26,634 nucleotides of DNA from an uncultured archaeon (GCA_937890045.1 CALBXV010000438.1:1-26634); one strand, 5' to 3'. Positions 1 through 8,043 are shown, counted from the first letter of the stretch. Program-made: numbers and translations. The notes: generated from the sequence alone by a model not told the origin.

Positions 1-1
1 A

Positions 2-1102
2 GGTGATATTATTGCTTATCACAATGAAACTACAGTTGATTGGTTAGGTGGATTCTTACAAGGATCATATTCCTCAGGTCCACTTTCAGCATATGGTATG
101 GGTGGAGTATCGAGCATTGCTTATACTTACCAAGACCATTTCACTGTTGCAGATGAAGTTATAGATCACGGTGATCCTATTATTACTACTCAGTTCAAAG
201 GTGGAGCAATGTATGATGTTGCAGATAACGTTAGTGTTTTCGGTAACTTCGGTATTGTGGAAAAACCACCTATTATGGATAACGTGATTTACTTTGATGG
301 AACAGTTGCTTCAGACCCGGCAAATGAACAGTTTGTCAGTTCAGAAGCTGGAGTGAATTACAGTGCTAGAAATCTGGCAGTTAAAGTCAGTGCATACAAT
401 ACAGATTGGAAAGATAGAAACCTTACCAAAGCTGTAACGAGTGGACAAGGTAGTTCAGGTGATACTGATGTTATCTTCTTATCTGGTATAAACCAGAATC
501 ATAAAGGTGTTGAAGTAGAGGCATCTACTAATGTTACCAATATGGTTCGTTTGGATGCCGCAGTAAGTCTTGGAAACTGGACTTTTGTTGGTGATGCAGA
601 TGGTAATTATCAGGAAGATGAGTATAATGAACAAGGTCAGGTTGTTGGACAGACAACCACTCCATATTCTTACGCACTTGATGGTTTGTTTGTAGGTGAT
701 ATGCCTCAGACAGCTTATGTTGTAGGTGTTACAGTAACACCAATAAAAGGACTTAGATTGCAATCTTCGTTCAATGTGTATGATGACAATTATGCAGATT
801 GGAGTCCTAATGCAAGAGAGTATGATGGTTCAGACGCAGACGCTGATAGAGAACAAGTATGGCAGGCACCTGGATTTTCTAGGATGGACTTACATGCTAC
901 ATACGATTTGCCAAAAATCGGTGGGTTGAATCTACAGGCATTTGCTCATATGTTTAACGCATTAGATGCTGTATATGTGCAGGATGCAGTAGATCACAGT
1001 CAATACAATAGTTACGGAGATAAAACTCACGCAGCTCATAACGCAGAAGTATTTCTTGGAATACCAAGATACTTTAATGCAGGTATTACTGTAAATTTCT
1101 AA
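2..1102 (+). CDS. TonB-dependent receptor, C-terminal beta-barrel (5' partial)
   Basis: Outer-membrane beta-barrel transporter of the TonB-dependent receptor family, which takes up siderophores, vitamins or oligosaccharides. The frame is open from base 2 through the Met codon at 98, so that Met is not the start; the plug domain and signal peptide lie outside the window. Visible hallmarks are alternating amphipathic strands, NHKGVEVEAS followed by paired strands (a typical late-barrel motif), FAHMFNALDAVYVQDA near the end, and a terminal strand RYFNAGITVNF ending in Phe, the signal for BAM-mediated insertion. The ending resembles receptors of heterotrophic marine bacteria; the substrate cannot be told. 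A strong terminator follows, separating it from the polymerase gene. By eye G+C is about 35-47% in sampled lines against 22-30% in the polymerase gene, which suggests recent acquisition. The family call is secure; its role in a phage is inference. Confidence 0.88.
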   Translation, partial: GDIIAYHNETTVDWLGGFLQGSYSSGPLSAYGMGGVSSIAYTYQDHFTVADEVIDHGDPIITTQFKGGAMYDVADNVSVFGNFGIVEKPPIMDNVIYFDGTVASDPANEQFVSSEAGVNYSARNLAVKVSAYNTDWKDRNLTKAVTSGQGSSGDTDVIFLSGINQNHKGVEVEASTNVTNMVRLDAAVSLGNWTFVGDADGNYQEDEYNEQGQVVGQTTTPYSYALDGLFVGDMPQTAYVVGVTVTPIKGLRLQSSFNVYDDNYADWSPNAREYDGSDADADREQVWQAPGFSRMDLHATYDLPKIGGLNLQAFAHMFNALDAVYVQDAVDHSQYNSYGDKTHAAHNAEVFLGIPRYFNAGITVNF

Positions 1103-1125
1103 CAAGCAAAAAGAAATGAAATGTA

Positions 1126-1165
1126 ACAGGGGAAGTAGAAATATTTCCCCTGTGTTTCATTTTTT
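1126..1165 (+). terminator. Rho-independent terminator after the receptor gene
   Basis: A perfect 9-bp inverted repeat (ACAGGGGAA at 1126-1134, TTCCCCTGT at 1145-1153) with a 10-base loop is followed by GTTTCA and a run of six T at 1160-1165. It lies 23 bases after the receptor stop codon. It should end transcription of the receptor gene before the replication block. No convincing promoter for the polymerase gene is visible in the remaining 20 bases before its ATG. Confidence 0.85.
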
Positions 1166-1185
1166 AATCTATATTTAGGTTATAG

Positions 1186-3699
1186 ATGTATCAGAATATT
1201 TATTTCGATAATTTCAGAAAAAAAATACATATTTGGGATGATAAAAAAGGCTATCTTGTTTTGCCACACAAGAGGTATGCTTATGTGAAAAATTCAAATG
1301 GAAGATATGTTTCATTATATGGTGATAGATTAAATAAAGTTTATAAGTGGGATAATGACCAGCCAGGACTTCACGAGAGTGATGTTAATGCAGAGATAAG
1401 GGCGTTAGTAGATATATATACAGATTCGGATGAAGTTTCAGAAGGACATAGAGTTGCTTTTATAGATATAGAAGTTGAAGTTACAGAGGGGTTTCCAAAT
1501 GTTAGTAAGGCGGAAAACAAGATTACTTCAATAGCATTTTATGATAAAATTATGGATGAATATAGTTGTTTTGTATTAGATCCAGACAATAAATTAAATA
1601 TAGATGTTCAAGAAAATAGAATTATAGAAACATTTAAAACTGAAGAAGAATTATTATCTGGGTTTTTTAGAAAATACCTTGAAGTATCTCCTACAATTCT
1701 TTCTGGATGGAATATAGATTTTTTTGATATTCCATATCTTTATAATAGAGCAATTCAAGTTCTTGGAAATGAATTTGCAAATTTATTATCTCCTATAAGA
1801 GAGGTACATTGGAGTAAGTATAAAAATAGATATTTGATAGCAGGAGTATCGTGTCTTGATTATTTAAGTCTTTATAAGAAGTTTACATTTGGAGGAAAAC
1901 CTTCCTATAGATTAGATGATATAGGTGAGAACGAAGTTGGTGTAAAGAAAATTCCATATTCTGGAACATTAAATGATTTATATGAAAATGATTTAAAGAA
2001 GTTTGTTGAATATAATATTAATGATGTTGAAATTATTAAGAAGTTAGATGATAAGTTAGATTTTATAGAAATTTGTAGAGGTATATGTCATATGGGGCAC
2101 TGTCCGTATGAAGACATTTATCATAGTAGTCGATATTTGGAAGGGGCGATTTTAACTTATCTTAAAAGATTGGATATCGTAGCACCAAATAAAGATCCAA
2201 AGGGCAGAGAAAAAATGGATACAGGGGTTAAGTTTGTTGGTGCTTATGTACAAGAGCCACAGAAAGGAAAACACGATTGGATTTATGATTTAGATGTTAC
2301 TTCAATGTATCCATCTACAATTATGAGTTTGAATATATCTCCAGAAACTAAAATTGGTAAAGTGAAAGGGTGGAATGCTAAACAATTTATTAGGGGTGAG
2401 AAAAAAACATATACAGCACATACTAAAGATGGTAAATTAAAAGGAAGTACAAGTGAATCTAAATTAAAAAAATATTTAGATGACAATAAGATTTCAATTT
2501 CTACGAATGGAATTCTTTACAGAACAGACAAGAGAGGATTGATACCAGCATTATTAGAAACTTGGTTTGATCAGAGAGTGGAATATCGAAAATTAATGAA
2601 AAAATTTGCAGAAAAAGAAGATAATGAAAAGTATTTATATTTTAATCGGAGACAACACTTACAAAAGATTTTATTAAATTCTATGTATGGAGTATTGGGA
2701 TTGCCCGTTTTTAGGTTTTACGATTTAGATAATGCAGCTGCTACAACTGAAACCGGCCAATCTCTTATTAAATACAGTAAGGAAATTGTGAATTTCTATT
2801 ACAATAAAGAACTTGGAACATCTAAGGACTATGTAATTTATATAGATACTGATAGTATTTTTGCTCCAGCATTACCATTAATAGAAAAAAAATATCCAAC
2901 TGTCGGTATTAAAAGTGATGTTATGATTTCAGAGAAAATTTTAGATGTTGCAGAAAATGTTCAGGAGTTTATAAATGATTCTTACAATCATTTCGCCAAA
3001 AACTTTTGTAATTTGGACACACACAGATTTCAAATTAAACAAGAGGTCATAGCTAAGAGTGGATTGTTTGTTACTAAGAAACGATATGGGATGAGAATAA
3101 TAAATGATAATGGAGTTAAAGTAAATAAAATTCTTGTAAAGGGATTGGATACAGTTAGGAGTAATTTTCCACCCGCTCTTAGAAAATTATTATCTGATGT
3201 TTTAGAAGATATTTTGGCAGATGTACCGAAAGATAAAATAGATGATAGAATTATTAATTTTAAGAAAAGTATGAAATTAATGAATATAGATAAGATAGCA
3301 ACTCCAACTGGTGTAAAAGGACTTGGGAAGTATGCTAGAAAAGGAGAAGAAAACGGATCTATTCTCACAATCTTTAAGAAAGGAGCTCCAGTTCACGTCA
3401 AAGCAGCAGTCAGATATAATGATTTGTTAAAACATTACAAAAGAGATGATAAATATATGTTCATAAATAACGGAGATAAAATTCGGTGGTCATATATGAA
3501 GAATAATGAACTTGGAATTGAAGTGGTTGCTTATAGGGGGCATGAAGATCCACCAGAAATTATAAAGTTCATCAAAGAAAATATAGATTATAATAAAATT
3601 TATAAACAATCGTTAAAGAAAAAAATTGATATGTTCTATAAAAGTTTGAAATGGGGCGACCCAGTAGATAAACAGCAAACAATAGAAAGATTTTTTTGA
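1186..3699 (+). CDS. 43: Family B DNA polymerase (T4 gp43-like)
   Basis: Replicative DNA polymerase with 3'-5' proofreading, 837 residues (T4 gp43 is about 900). The exonuclease motifs are FIDIEVE (Exo I, D94/E96), GWNIDFFDIPYL at 174-185 (Exo II) and YNINDVEII at 276-284 (Exo III, Y276/D280). Polymerase motifs are DLDVTSMYPS at 368-377 (motif A), KILLNSMYG at 494-502 (motif B), YIDTDS at 552-557 (motif C, D554/D556) and KKRY at 631-634. All catalytic residues are present. The last eight residues, QQTIERFF, match the PIP-box pattern QxxIxxFF, expected to bind the sliding clamp encoded immediately downstream. The start has a weak AGG seven bases upstream; no better start is seen. It opens the replication block. 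Confidence 0.97.
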   Translation: MYQNIYFDNFRKKIHIWDDKKGYLVLPHKRYAYVKNSNGRYVSLYGDRLNKVYKWDNDQPGLHESDVNAEIRALVDIYTDSDEVSEGHRVAFIDIEVEVTEGFPNVSKAENKITSIAFYDKIMDEYSCFVLDPDNKLNIDVQENRIIETFKTEEELLSGFFRKYLEVSPTILSGWNIDFFDIPYLYNRAIQVLGNEFANLLSPIREVHWSKYKNRYLIAGVSCLDYLSLYKKFTFGGKPSYRLDDIGENEVGVKKIPYSGTLNDLYENDLKKFVEYNINDVEIIKKLDDKLDFIEICRGICHMGHCPYEDIYHSSRYLEGAILTYLKRLDIVAPNKDPKGREKMDTGVKFVGAYVQEPQKGKHDWIYDLDVTSMYPSTIMSLNISPETKIGKVKGWNAKQFIRGEKKTYTAHTKDGKLKGSTSESKLKKYLDDNKISISTNGILYRTDKRGLIPALLETWFDQRVEYRKLMKKFAEKEDNEKYLYFNRRQHLQKILLNSMYGVLGLPVFRFYDLDNAAATTETGQSLIKYSKEIVNFYYNKELGTSKDYVIYIDTDSIFAPALPLIEKKYPTVGIKSDVMISEKILDVAENVQEFINDSYNHFAKNFCNLDTHRFQIKQEVIAKSGLFVTKKRYGMRIINDNGVKVNKILVKGLDTVRSNFPPALRKLLSDVLEDILADVPKDKIDDRIINFKKSMKLMNIDKIATPTGVKGLGKYARKGEENGSILTIFKKGAPVHVKAAVRYNDLLKHYKRDDKYMFINNGDKIRWSYMKNNELGIEVVAYRGHEDPPEIIKFIKENIDYNKIYKQSLKKKIDMFYKSLKWGDPVDKQQTIERFF

Positions 3700-3717
3700 T
3701 TTTAGAAACCCCAACCA

Positions 3718-3733
3718 ATATATATGTATATAT
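3718..3733 (+). promoter_or_regulatory. 16-bp inverted repeat upstream of the clamp gene, copy 1
   Basis: ATATATATGTATATAT is nearly self-complementary (ATATATA and TATATAT arms around TG). It sits in the 57-base gap between polymerase and clamp genes. The identical 16-mer occurs at 11641-11656, just before a ribbon-helix-helix-like gene. A TATAAT hexamer lies at 3737-3742 directly after it. It could be a repressor operator, a promoter element or a small mRNA hairpin; which one is inference. Confidence 0.45.
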
Positions 3734-3756
3734 GGTTATAATTAAGGAGAATGGTT

Positions 3757-4476
3757 ATGGATAAAAATACATTTACAAGATTCATTGACAAATATCATTT
3801 GAGTGGAAATGTAAATTCAGTTGTATTGGAAATTAGTGATAATACATTGTCGACCAGATTTATAACAGGAGATAAATCTTTACTCGGCGAATTAACTTTG
3901 GAAAATTGGAATTTTGGTAACAGCGAATTTGGAGTATACAATACAGATCAATTGGTTAGGTTACTGGGAGTTCTCTCAGATAATATTACATTAGAACATA
4001 AAGAATCTGGAGATAAGGTAGTATCTTTAAAGGTGTCTGATGACAATGCTTCAGTTAATTTTATGTTATCTGATTTGTCTGTTATAAACAGACCACCCGA
4101 TCTTAAAAAATTGCCTGAGTTTCAAGTTCAAATTAAAGTGGATTCAACTTTTATAAACAAGTTTATTGCAGGAAAGAATGCATTACCAGACACAGATTAT
4201 TTTGCTGTTCTTACAGATGATGTTGGTGTAAAACTTGTGATTGGATATGCCGAAATTAATACAAATCATGTTACACTACCGGTTTCAACAGAGACTTATG
4301 ATGTAATAGATACGATATTTTTTAATGCAGACCTTTTTAGAGAAGTTCTTTCAGCTAATAAGGAATGTGAGAGTGCAACTTTTGAAGTTAGTGACCAGGG
4401 ACTATCTCGAATAAATTTCAAAGTCGATGATTATGATGTAACTTATTATTTGGTGGCGATTCAGGATCCAGTTTAA
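3757..4476 (+). CDS. 45: Sliding clamp / processivity factor (T4 gp45-like)
   Basis: DNA-encircling processivity factor of 239 residues; T4 gp45 has 228. The two-domain layout, the alternating strand pattern and the C-terminal VDDYDVTYYLVAIQDPV strand fit the gp45 family, where the last strands resemble NYVVALEAD of T4. Position between gp43 and gp44 genes agrees with the usual T4-like order. The start was set at the ATG at 3757 rather than the in-frame ATG at 3751 because AAGGAG at 3744-3749 is 7 bases from the former and only one base from the latter. The stop codon overlaps the next start as TAATG. In T4-like phages the clamp also recruits late transcription factors, and the polymerase PIP-like tail here is its likely partner. 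Confidence 0.9.
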   Translation: MDKNTFTRFIDKYHLSGNVNSVVLEISDNTLSTRFITGDKSLLGELTLENWNFGNSEFGVYNTDQLVRLLGVLSDNITLEHKESGDKVVSLKVSDDNASVNFMLSDLSVINRPPDLKKLPEFQVQIKVDSTFINKFIAGKNALPDTDYFAVLTDDVGVKLVIGYAEINTNHVTLPVSTETYDVIDTIFFNADLFREVLSANKECESATFEVSDQGLSRINFKVDDYDVTYYLVAIQDPV

Positions 4477-5687
4477 TGTATTTAACATATTTCGATAAAT
4501 TTAGAAATATGGAGCCTTACATTTATATTGATGAAGTAGAGTGGAATTATATAAAGAAGAATTTCGAGAGACACGACATACAAGATTCACTTGTAGAGAT
4601 TTTGGCTGACTATGAACCACCGTATCAAGTAATATCTAAAAAACAGGCTTACAATGATTTCATGAAATTGAAAGCAACTCATTGGTATGATGTTACAATT
4701 GAAAGTGAGTGGTTTGCTAGGTCTGATTATAAATGGCCTCTTGGTAATAAGATAGTTAGGCGAATCAACACTGGAAATAGTGCGAGTAATTATTTTCAAC
4801 AAGAAAATAGATGGTCTGTTGATGGTACAATTTCACCAGGACCTCTTAGAACTTGGAACAATCCGAAGTTTATGTACACATTGTTAGGATCACTTTTTAC
4901 ATTGGAAGTAGAAAAAGTAAGTAGAGGAACTTTAAGGTCTTGTATTGCACTTCGTAAGTATATCTGTTCTCAGTTCAAACCAAATGTTGCCAAGGCAATT
5001 TATGATTTTTATGAAGCAAGAAATATTCTTGATTTTAGTATGGGTTGGGGAGATAGGTTGGCTGGATTTTACGCATCTAATACTGGGAAGTATTATCTTG
5101 GTATTGACCCGAGAGAAGAGAACCATCCTATATACGAAGAACAGGCCGAGTTTTACAATAAACATTTAGGATTTTTTGAAGAACCTAAAAAGTCAGATTT
5201 TATGTGTGAACCAGCAGAGGATGTAGATTTGAGTAAATATGAAAGTTTCTTTGATTTAGTATTCACAAGTCCACCATATTTTAATGTTGAGAGATACAGT
5301 TATGATAAAACTCAGAGTTGGGTTAGGTATAAAGATATAGAAAGTTGGAATGAATTGTTTTTACATAAAGCATTAAAAAATATTTGGAAAACTTTGAAGC
5401 CAGGTGGATATTTATTAGTCAATATCAGTGATGTAAATGCAGCCAGTAAAGGTAGAAAAAAAGGATGGTTGTCTATTTGTGATCCAATGAATGATTTTTT
5501 AGATACATTTCCTGACAGTCAATATGACGATTGTATAGGTTATGAGATGGCAAAAAGACCCAATTGTATTGGAGTTGGGACTGCAAAAGTAACAGAAGTA
5601 GCCAATAGAAAACCCGAATATATATTGCCTGATAGAGCGGGGTTATTTGGAGAACCAACGTGGATTTGGAGAAAGAGGAATGACTGA
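4476..5687 (+). CDS. Predicted DNA amino-methyltransferase, TSPPYF type (paralogue 1)
   Basis: SAM-dependent methyltransferase, 403 residues, expected to methylate an exocyclic amino group of a DNA base. Motif I is ILDFSMGWGDRLAGF at about 184-198 and motif IV is TSPPYF at 264-269; SPPY is more typical of N4-cytosine enzymes, whereas DPPY is usual for N6-adenine, so N4-cytosine is a guess. The motif I to IV order fits beta-type enzymes. A long N-terminal region of about 150 residues has no recognisable domain and may hold target recognition. The segment FKPNVAKAIYDFYEA before motif I is shared with the product of the gene at 8428-9516, so the two are paralogues. There is no companion restriction endonuclease gene nearby. 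It is coupled to the clamp gene by TAATG and overlaps the clamp-loader gene by 8 bases. Confidence 0.85.
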   Translation: MYLTYFDKFRNMEPYIYIDEVEWNYIKKNFERHDIQDSLVEILADYEPPYQVISKKQAYNDFMKLKATHWYDVTIESEWFARSDYKWPLGNKIVRRINTGNSASNYFQQENRWSVDGTISPGPLRTWNNPKFMYTLLGSLFTLEVEKVSRGTLRSCIALRKYICSQFKPNVAKAIYDFYEARNILDFSMGWGDRLAGFYASNTGKYYLGIDPREENHPIYEEQAEFYNKHLGFFEEPKKSDFMCEPAEDVDLSKYESFFDLVFTSPPYFNVERYSYDKTQSWVRYKDIESWNELFLHKALKNIWKTLKPGGYLLVNISDVNAASKGRKKGWLSICDPMNDFLDTFPDSQYDDCIGYEMAKRPNCIGVGTAKVTEVANRKPEYILPDRAGLFGEPTWIWRKRND

Positions 5688-6606
5688 TAAATTATCCCAT
5701 TATTTGTGGGTTGAAAAGTATCGACCTTCCACTTTAGATACTTATATTGGGAACGAGCATCTTAAGAGTAAGGTGTCTTTGTATCTTAAGAATGGTGACT
5801 TACCACATCTTTTGTTTTATGGAAAACCAGGTACAGGCAAAACCACTATTGCTAAAATACTTGTTAATCATATTGAATGTGATTCTATTTATATTAATGC
5901 GAGTGATGAAAATAATGTAGATACAATCAGAAATAAAGTAAAGATGTTTGCGTCAACACTTGGGTTTAAAGAATTGAAGATTGTAATTCTTGATGAGTGT
6001 GATTATATAACTCCTAATGCACAAGCTGCACTAAGGAACTTAATGGAAACATTTAGTAGACACTGTAGGTTCATTTTAACTTGTAATTTTGTTGAGAGAA
6101 TTATTGATCCCATTCAGAGTAGGTGTCAGTTGTTTCAGACAACACCACCATCTAAACCAGATGTTGCGAAAAGATTGGTAGAAATTCTGGGAGAAGAAAG
6201 TGTAGGATATGAACTTGAGGATTTGAAATTGGTGATTGATTCAGGTTATCCAGATATTCGTAGAGTAATTAATTCTGCTCAACGACAGGTAGTAGATGGA
6301 GTTGTTAAGATAGATAAAGAGAGTTTGTTAGAGAGGGATTATAAATTAAAAGTACTTGAAATATTAAAGACACAAGATAAGAAGAACGCTTTTAGAAATA
6401 CAAGACAATTGTTAGCAGACAATCAAGTTAAAGATTTTGCAGATTTATTTAGGTTGTTATATGATAAGGTAGATGAATATGGTAAGGGTCATGTAGCAGA
6501 ATGTATTTTAATAATTGCCAGGTATGAATTATCAGATGCACAAGTTGTGGATAAAGAGATTAATGCTATGGCTATGATTATAGAACTATTAGGAGCAATA
6601 AAATGA
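5680..6606 (+). CDS. 44: Clamp-loader ATPase large subunit (T4 gp44-like)
   Basis: AAA+ ATPase that opens the sliding clamp and loads it at primer-template junctions, 308 residues (T4 gp44 is 319). Visible are the N-terminal WVEKYRPSTLDTYIG motif typical of RFC/gp44 proteins, Walker A GKPGTGKT at 48-55, Walker B VILDECD at 102-108 and the SRC arginine-finger motif at 147-149, followed by the collar region. Start chosen at the ATG at 5680, placing KYRPS near the N-terminus as in relatives; an in-frame TTG at 5647 would add 11 residues lying wholly in the methyltransferase gene. AGAGG precedes the ATG very closely, so expression may depend on coupling. Its partner gp62 is not adjacent but is encoded at 7931-8431, after four other genes. 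Confidence 0.95.
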   Translation: MTDKLSHYLWVEKYRPSTLDTYIGNEHLKSKVSLYLKNGDLPHLLFYGKPGTGKTTIAKILVNHIECDSIYINASDENNVDTIRNKVKMFASTLGFKELKIVILDECDYITPNAQAALRNLMETFSRHCRFILTCNFVERIIDPIQSRCQLFQTTPPSKPDVAKRLVEILGEESVGYELEDLKLVIDSGYPDIRRVINSAQRQVVDGVVKIDKESLLERDYKLKVLEILKTQDKKNAFRNTRQLLADNQVKDFADLFRLLYDKVDEYGKGHVAECILIIARYELSDAQVVDKEINAMAMIIELLGAIK

Positions 6607-7199
6607 AAGAATATTGGGGAGAAAAAAATCCGGCACCAAAGAAAAATGTAAAACCAGGTGAAGAAAAACATATTTCAGTTTATGAAAATAAAATATATTA
6701 TTATTCTGGAGTGAATAGAGAAACGGTAGTTGAATTAAATCACAAACTTAGTGAATTAGAAGCAAAACATCTTACAGTATCTAATGTATTAGAAATTGAT
6801 CCACCACCAATTAGATTATTTATAAATTCAGGTGGAGGTTCAATCACTGCTGGTATTGCATCTATGGATACAATTTCAAGATGTAATGTTCCTGTATACA
6901 CTTTTGTAGATGGATTTTGTGCAAGTGCAGCTACATTTCTTTCAGTAGTAGGCAAGAAAAGATTTATGAGTAAAAATTCATATATGTTAATTCATCAATT
7001 ATCTTCACAATTGTGGGGAAAGTATTCTGAAATAGAGGATGAGAAAAAGAATTTAGATTTGATGATGGAAACTATTAGAACTGTATATACAGAACATACT
7101 AAAGTTCCAACAGAAGAATTAGATGAAATATTGAAACATGATTTACTTTGGGATGCCAAAAAGTGTCTTGAATATGGATTAGTAGATGAAATTATATAG
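6603..7199 (+). CDS. ClpP-like serine protease
   Basis: Peptidase of the ClpP/crotonase fold, 198 residues, close to bacterial ClpP length. The catalytic triad is complete: Ser108 in GFCASAATFLS, His131 in MLIHQLSS, and Asp180 in HDLLWDAKKCLEYGLVDEI. The substrate-strand motif INSGGGSITAG (74-84) matches ClpP INSPGGSVTAG with Pro replaced by Gly. No Clp ATPase is encoded in the window, so it may use a host unfoldase or act alone, as phage head-maturation proteases of this fold do. However, it lies inside the replication block, joined to the clamp-loader gene by an ATGA overlap, not among structural genes. Roles in degrading host or replication proteins are possible but inferred. Confidence 0.9.
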   Translation: MKEYWGEKNPAPKKNVKPGEEKHISVYENKIYYYSGVNRETVVELNHKLSELEAKHLTVSNVLEIDPPPIRLFINSGGGSITAGIASMDTISRCNVPVYTFVDGFCASAATFLSVVGKKRFMSKNSYMLIHQLSSQLWGKYSEIEDEKKNLDLMMETIRTVYTEHTKVPTEELDEILKHDLLWDAKKCLEYGLVDEII

Positions 7200-7208
7200 A
7201 GGAATGCA

Positions 7209-7475
7209 ATGAGTAATTATCAAACAGTAAAAAATGAATTTGAACGGTTATTTGAAGTATATAGTATACCGAAACCTAAAACAATACGAGAAGCATTACC
7301 AACAGACCCTTGTGATGTAACAGATCCACCAGGTGAAGTTAGAATAAATGATCTAGACTGTGATGATGTTTATCAAGCCCGACATTTATTCGGGCATTAT
7401 TTAGCTGATTTACATGCAATAGATGATGAGAAGTCAGATTTGGTTGCGGATACCATTGCTGATATGATTAAATAA
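7209..7475 (+). CDS. Small acidic protein of unknown function
   Basis: 88 residues, not recognised. It is rich in Asp and Glu, with a central PTDPCDVTDPPGEVRINDLDCDD segment interrupted by prolines and a helical-looking C-terminus (YQARHLFGHYLADLHAIDDEKSDLVADTIADMI). No signal peptide or membrane segment is seen. The start is supported by GAGG at 7199-7202, about six bases before the ATG. It lies between the ClpP-like gene and the small zinc-ribbon genes, so it is probably expressed with the replication block. The reading frame carries a six-base GC-rich hairpin at 7377-7395 that is probably incidental. Confidence 0.7.
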   Translation: MSNYQTVKNEFERLFEVYSIPKPKTIREALPTDPCDVTDPPGEVRINDLDCDDVYQARHLFGHYLADLHAIDDEKSDLVADTIADMIK

Positions 7476-7499
7476 TTTAAGAGATGAGGCAATAAAATA

Positions 7500-7748
7500 A
7501 TGCAGAAATTAACACAATCATCAAACTCTGAAGTTAATGTAGATATATCTAAGGCAGAGACTTTGGAATGTAAAAAGTGCAATAACAATGTATTTCTTCT
7601 TACATATATTATTAAGAGAATATCGCCAATAATGTCACCGACAGGACAAGAAGCTGTAGTTCCAGTTCAAGTTTATTCTTGTGGTAGTTGTGGAGAAATT
7701 ATGGAGATATATAAAAATCTAGTGGAGACTGAGGATGCCGATTTATGA
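7500..7748 (+). CDS. Small zinc-ribbon protein
   Basis: 82 residues with two CxxC knuckles, ECKKC (C24, C27) and CGSC (C61, C64), spaced as in a zinc ribbon. The stretch between them, ISPIMSPTGQEAVVPVQVYSCGSCGE, looks like a small conserved phage protein family seen from memory in marine T4-like phages, with no assigned function. Its end overlaps the next zinc-ribbon gene by 14 bases, so the two are likely co-translated. A DNA, RNA or protein-binding role is plausible for the fold but not shown. Confidence 0.75.
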   Translation: MQKLTQSSNSEVNVDISKAETLECKKCNNNVFLLTYIIKRISPIMSPTGQEAVVPVQVYSCGSCGEIMEIYKNLVETEDADL

Positions 7749-8043
7749 GTATGTTTGTCCTAATTGTGGACACGAAGAAGAAGTTTTACAGAAAGTAGAT
7801 GATAAGGCTCCAGACTGCCCTGATTGTGTAGAGTTAAAAAGTTTACCATTTTATAGTATTGAAAGAGTGGTAACTGAAATGAGAAGGAAAATTTCAAAAC
7901 CCGCAGTTATATTTAAAGGAACAGGATTTTATGAAACCGATTACAAGAAAAAACCAGAACCGAAGGAAGATAAACCAAAAAAAGAAGATAAAAAGCAAGA
8001 ATCTGTTTCATCACCTAAAAAATCTGACGGAGATTCAGAATAA
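7735..8043 (+). CDS. FmdB-family zinc-ribbon protein
   Basis: 102 residues. The N-terminus MPIYEYVCPNCGHEEEVLQ with C8/C11 and C28/C31 is the classic FmdB-family putative regulatory zinc ribbon, and FKGTGFYETDYKKK matches the family's conserved GFYxTDY ending. Beyond about residue 72 comes a highly charged Lys/Glu-rich tail that looks disordered. FmdB proteins are called regulatory by homology only; their molecular target is unknown. The tail DNA is also the 5' end of the gp62 frame (113-base overlap), so the low complexity may reflect double coding. Confidence 0.88.
   Translation: MPIYEYVCPNCGHEEEVLQKVDDKAPDCPDCVELKSLPFYSIERVVTEMRRKISKPAVIFKGTGFYETDYKKKPEPKEDKPKKEDKKQESVSSPKKSDGDSE

Noticed and set aside
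3691..3699. T7 run before the polymerase stop as a slippery site
   Set aside because: It simply encodes the FF of the PIP box and the stop. The alternative frame after it shows no conserved extension.
3737..3742. TATAAT as a promoter -10 box for the clamp gene
   Set aside because: Transcription from it would start at about 3749, inside or after the ribosome binding site, so it cannot serve the clamp gene well, and no -35 box is evident.
5647..5679. Extended N-terminus of the clamp-loader ATPase from TTG 5647
   Set aside because: It would add 11 residues encoded inside the methyltransferase gene, whereas family members start just before KYRPS. The ATG at 5680 fits better.
7377..7395. GC-rich hairpin GCCCGA/TCGGGC
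   Set aside because: The six-base stem lies within the coding region of a small protein, is not followed by a T tract, and does not separate transcripts, so I do not call a terminator.
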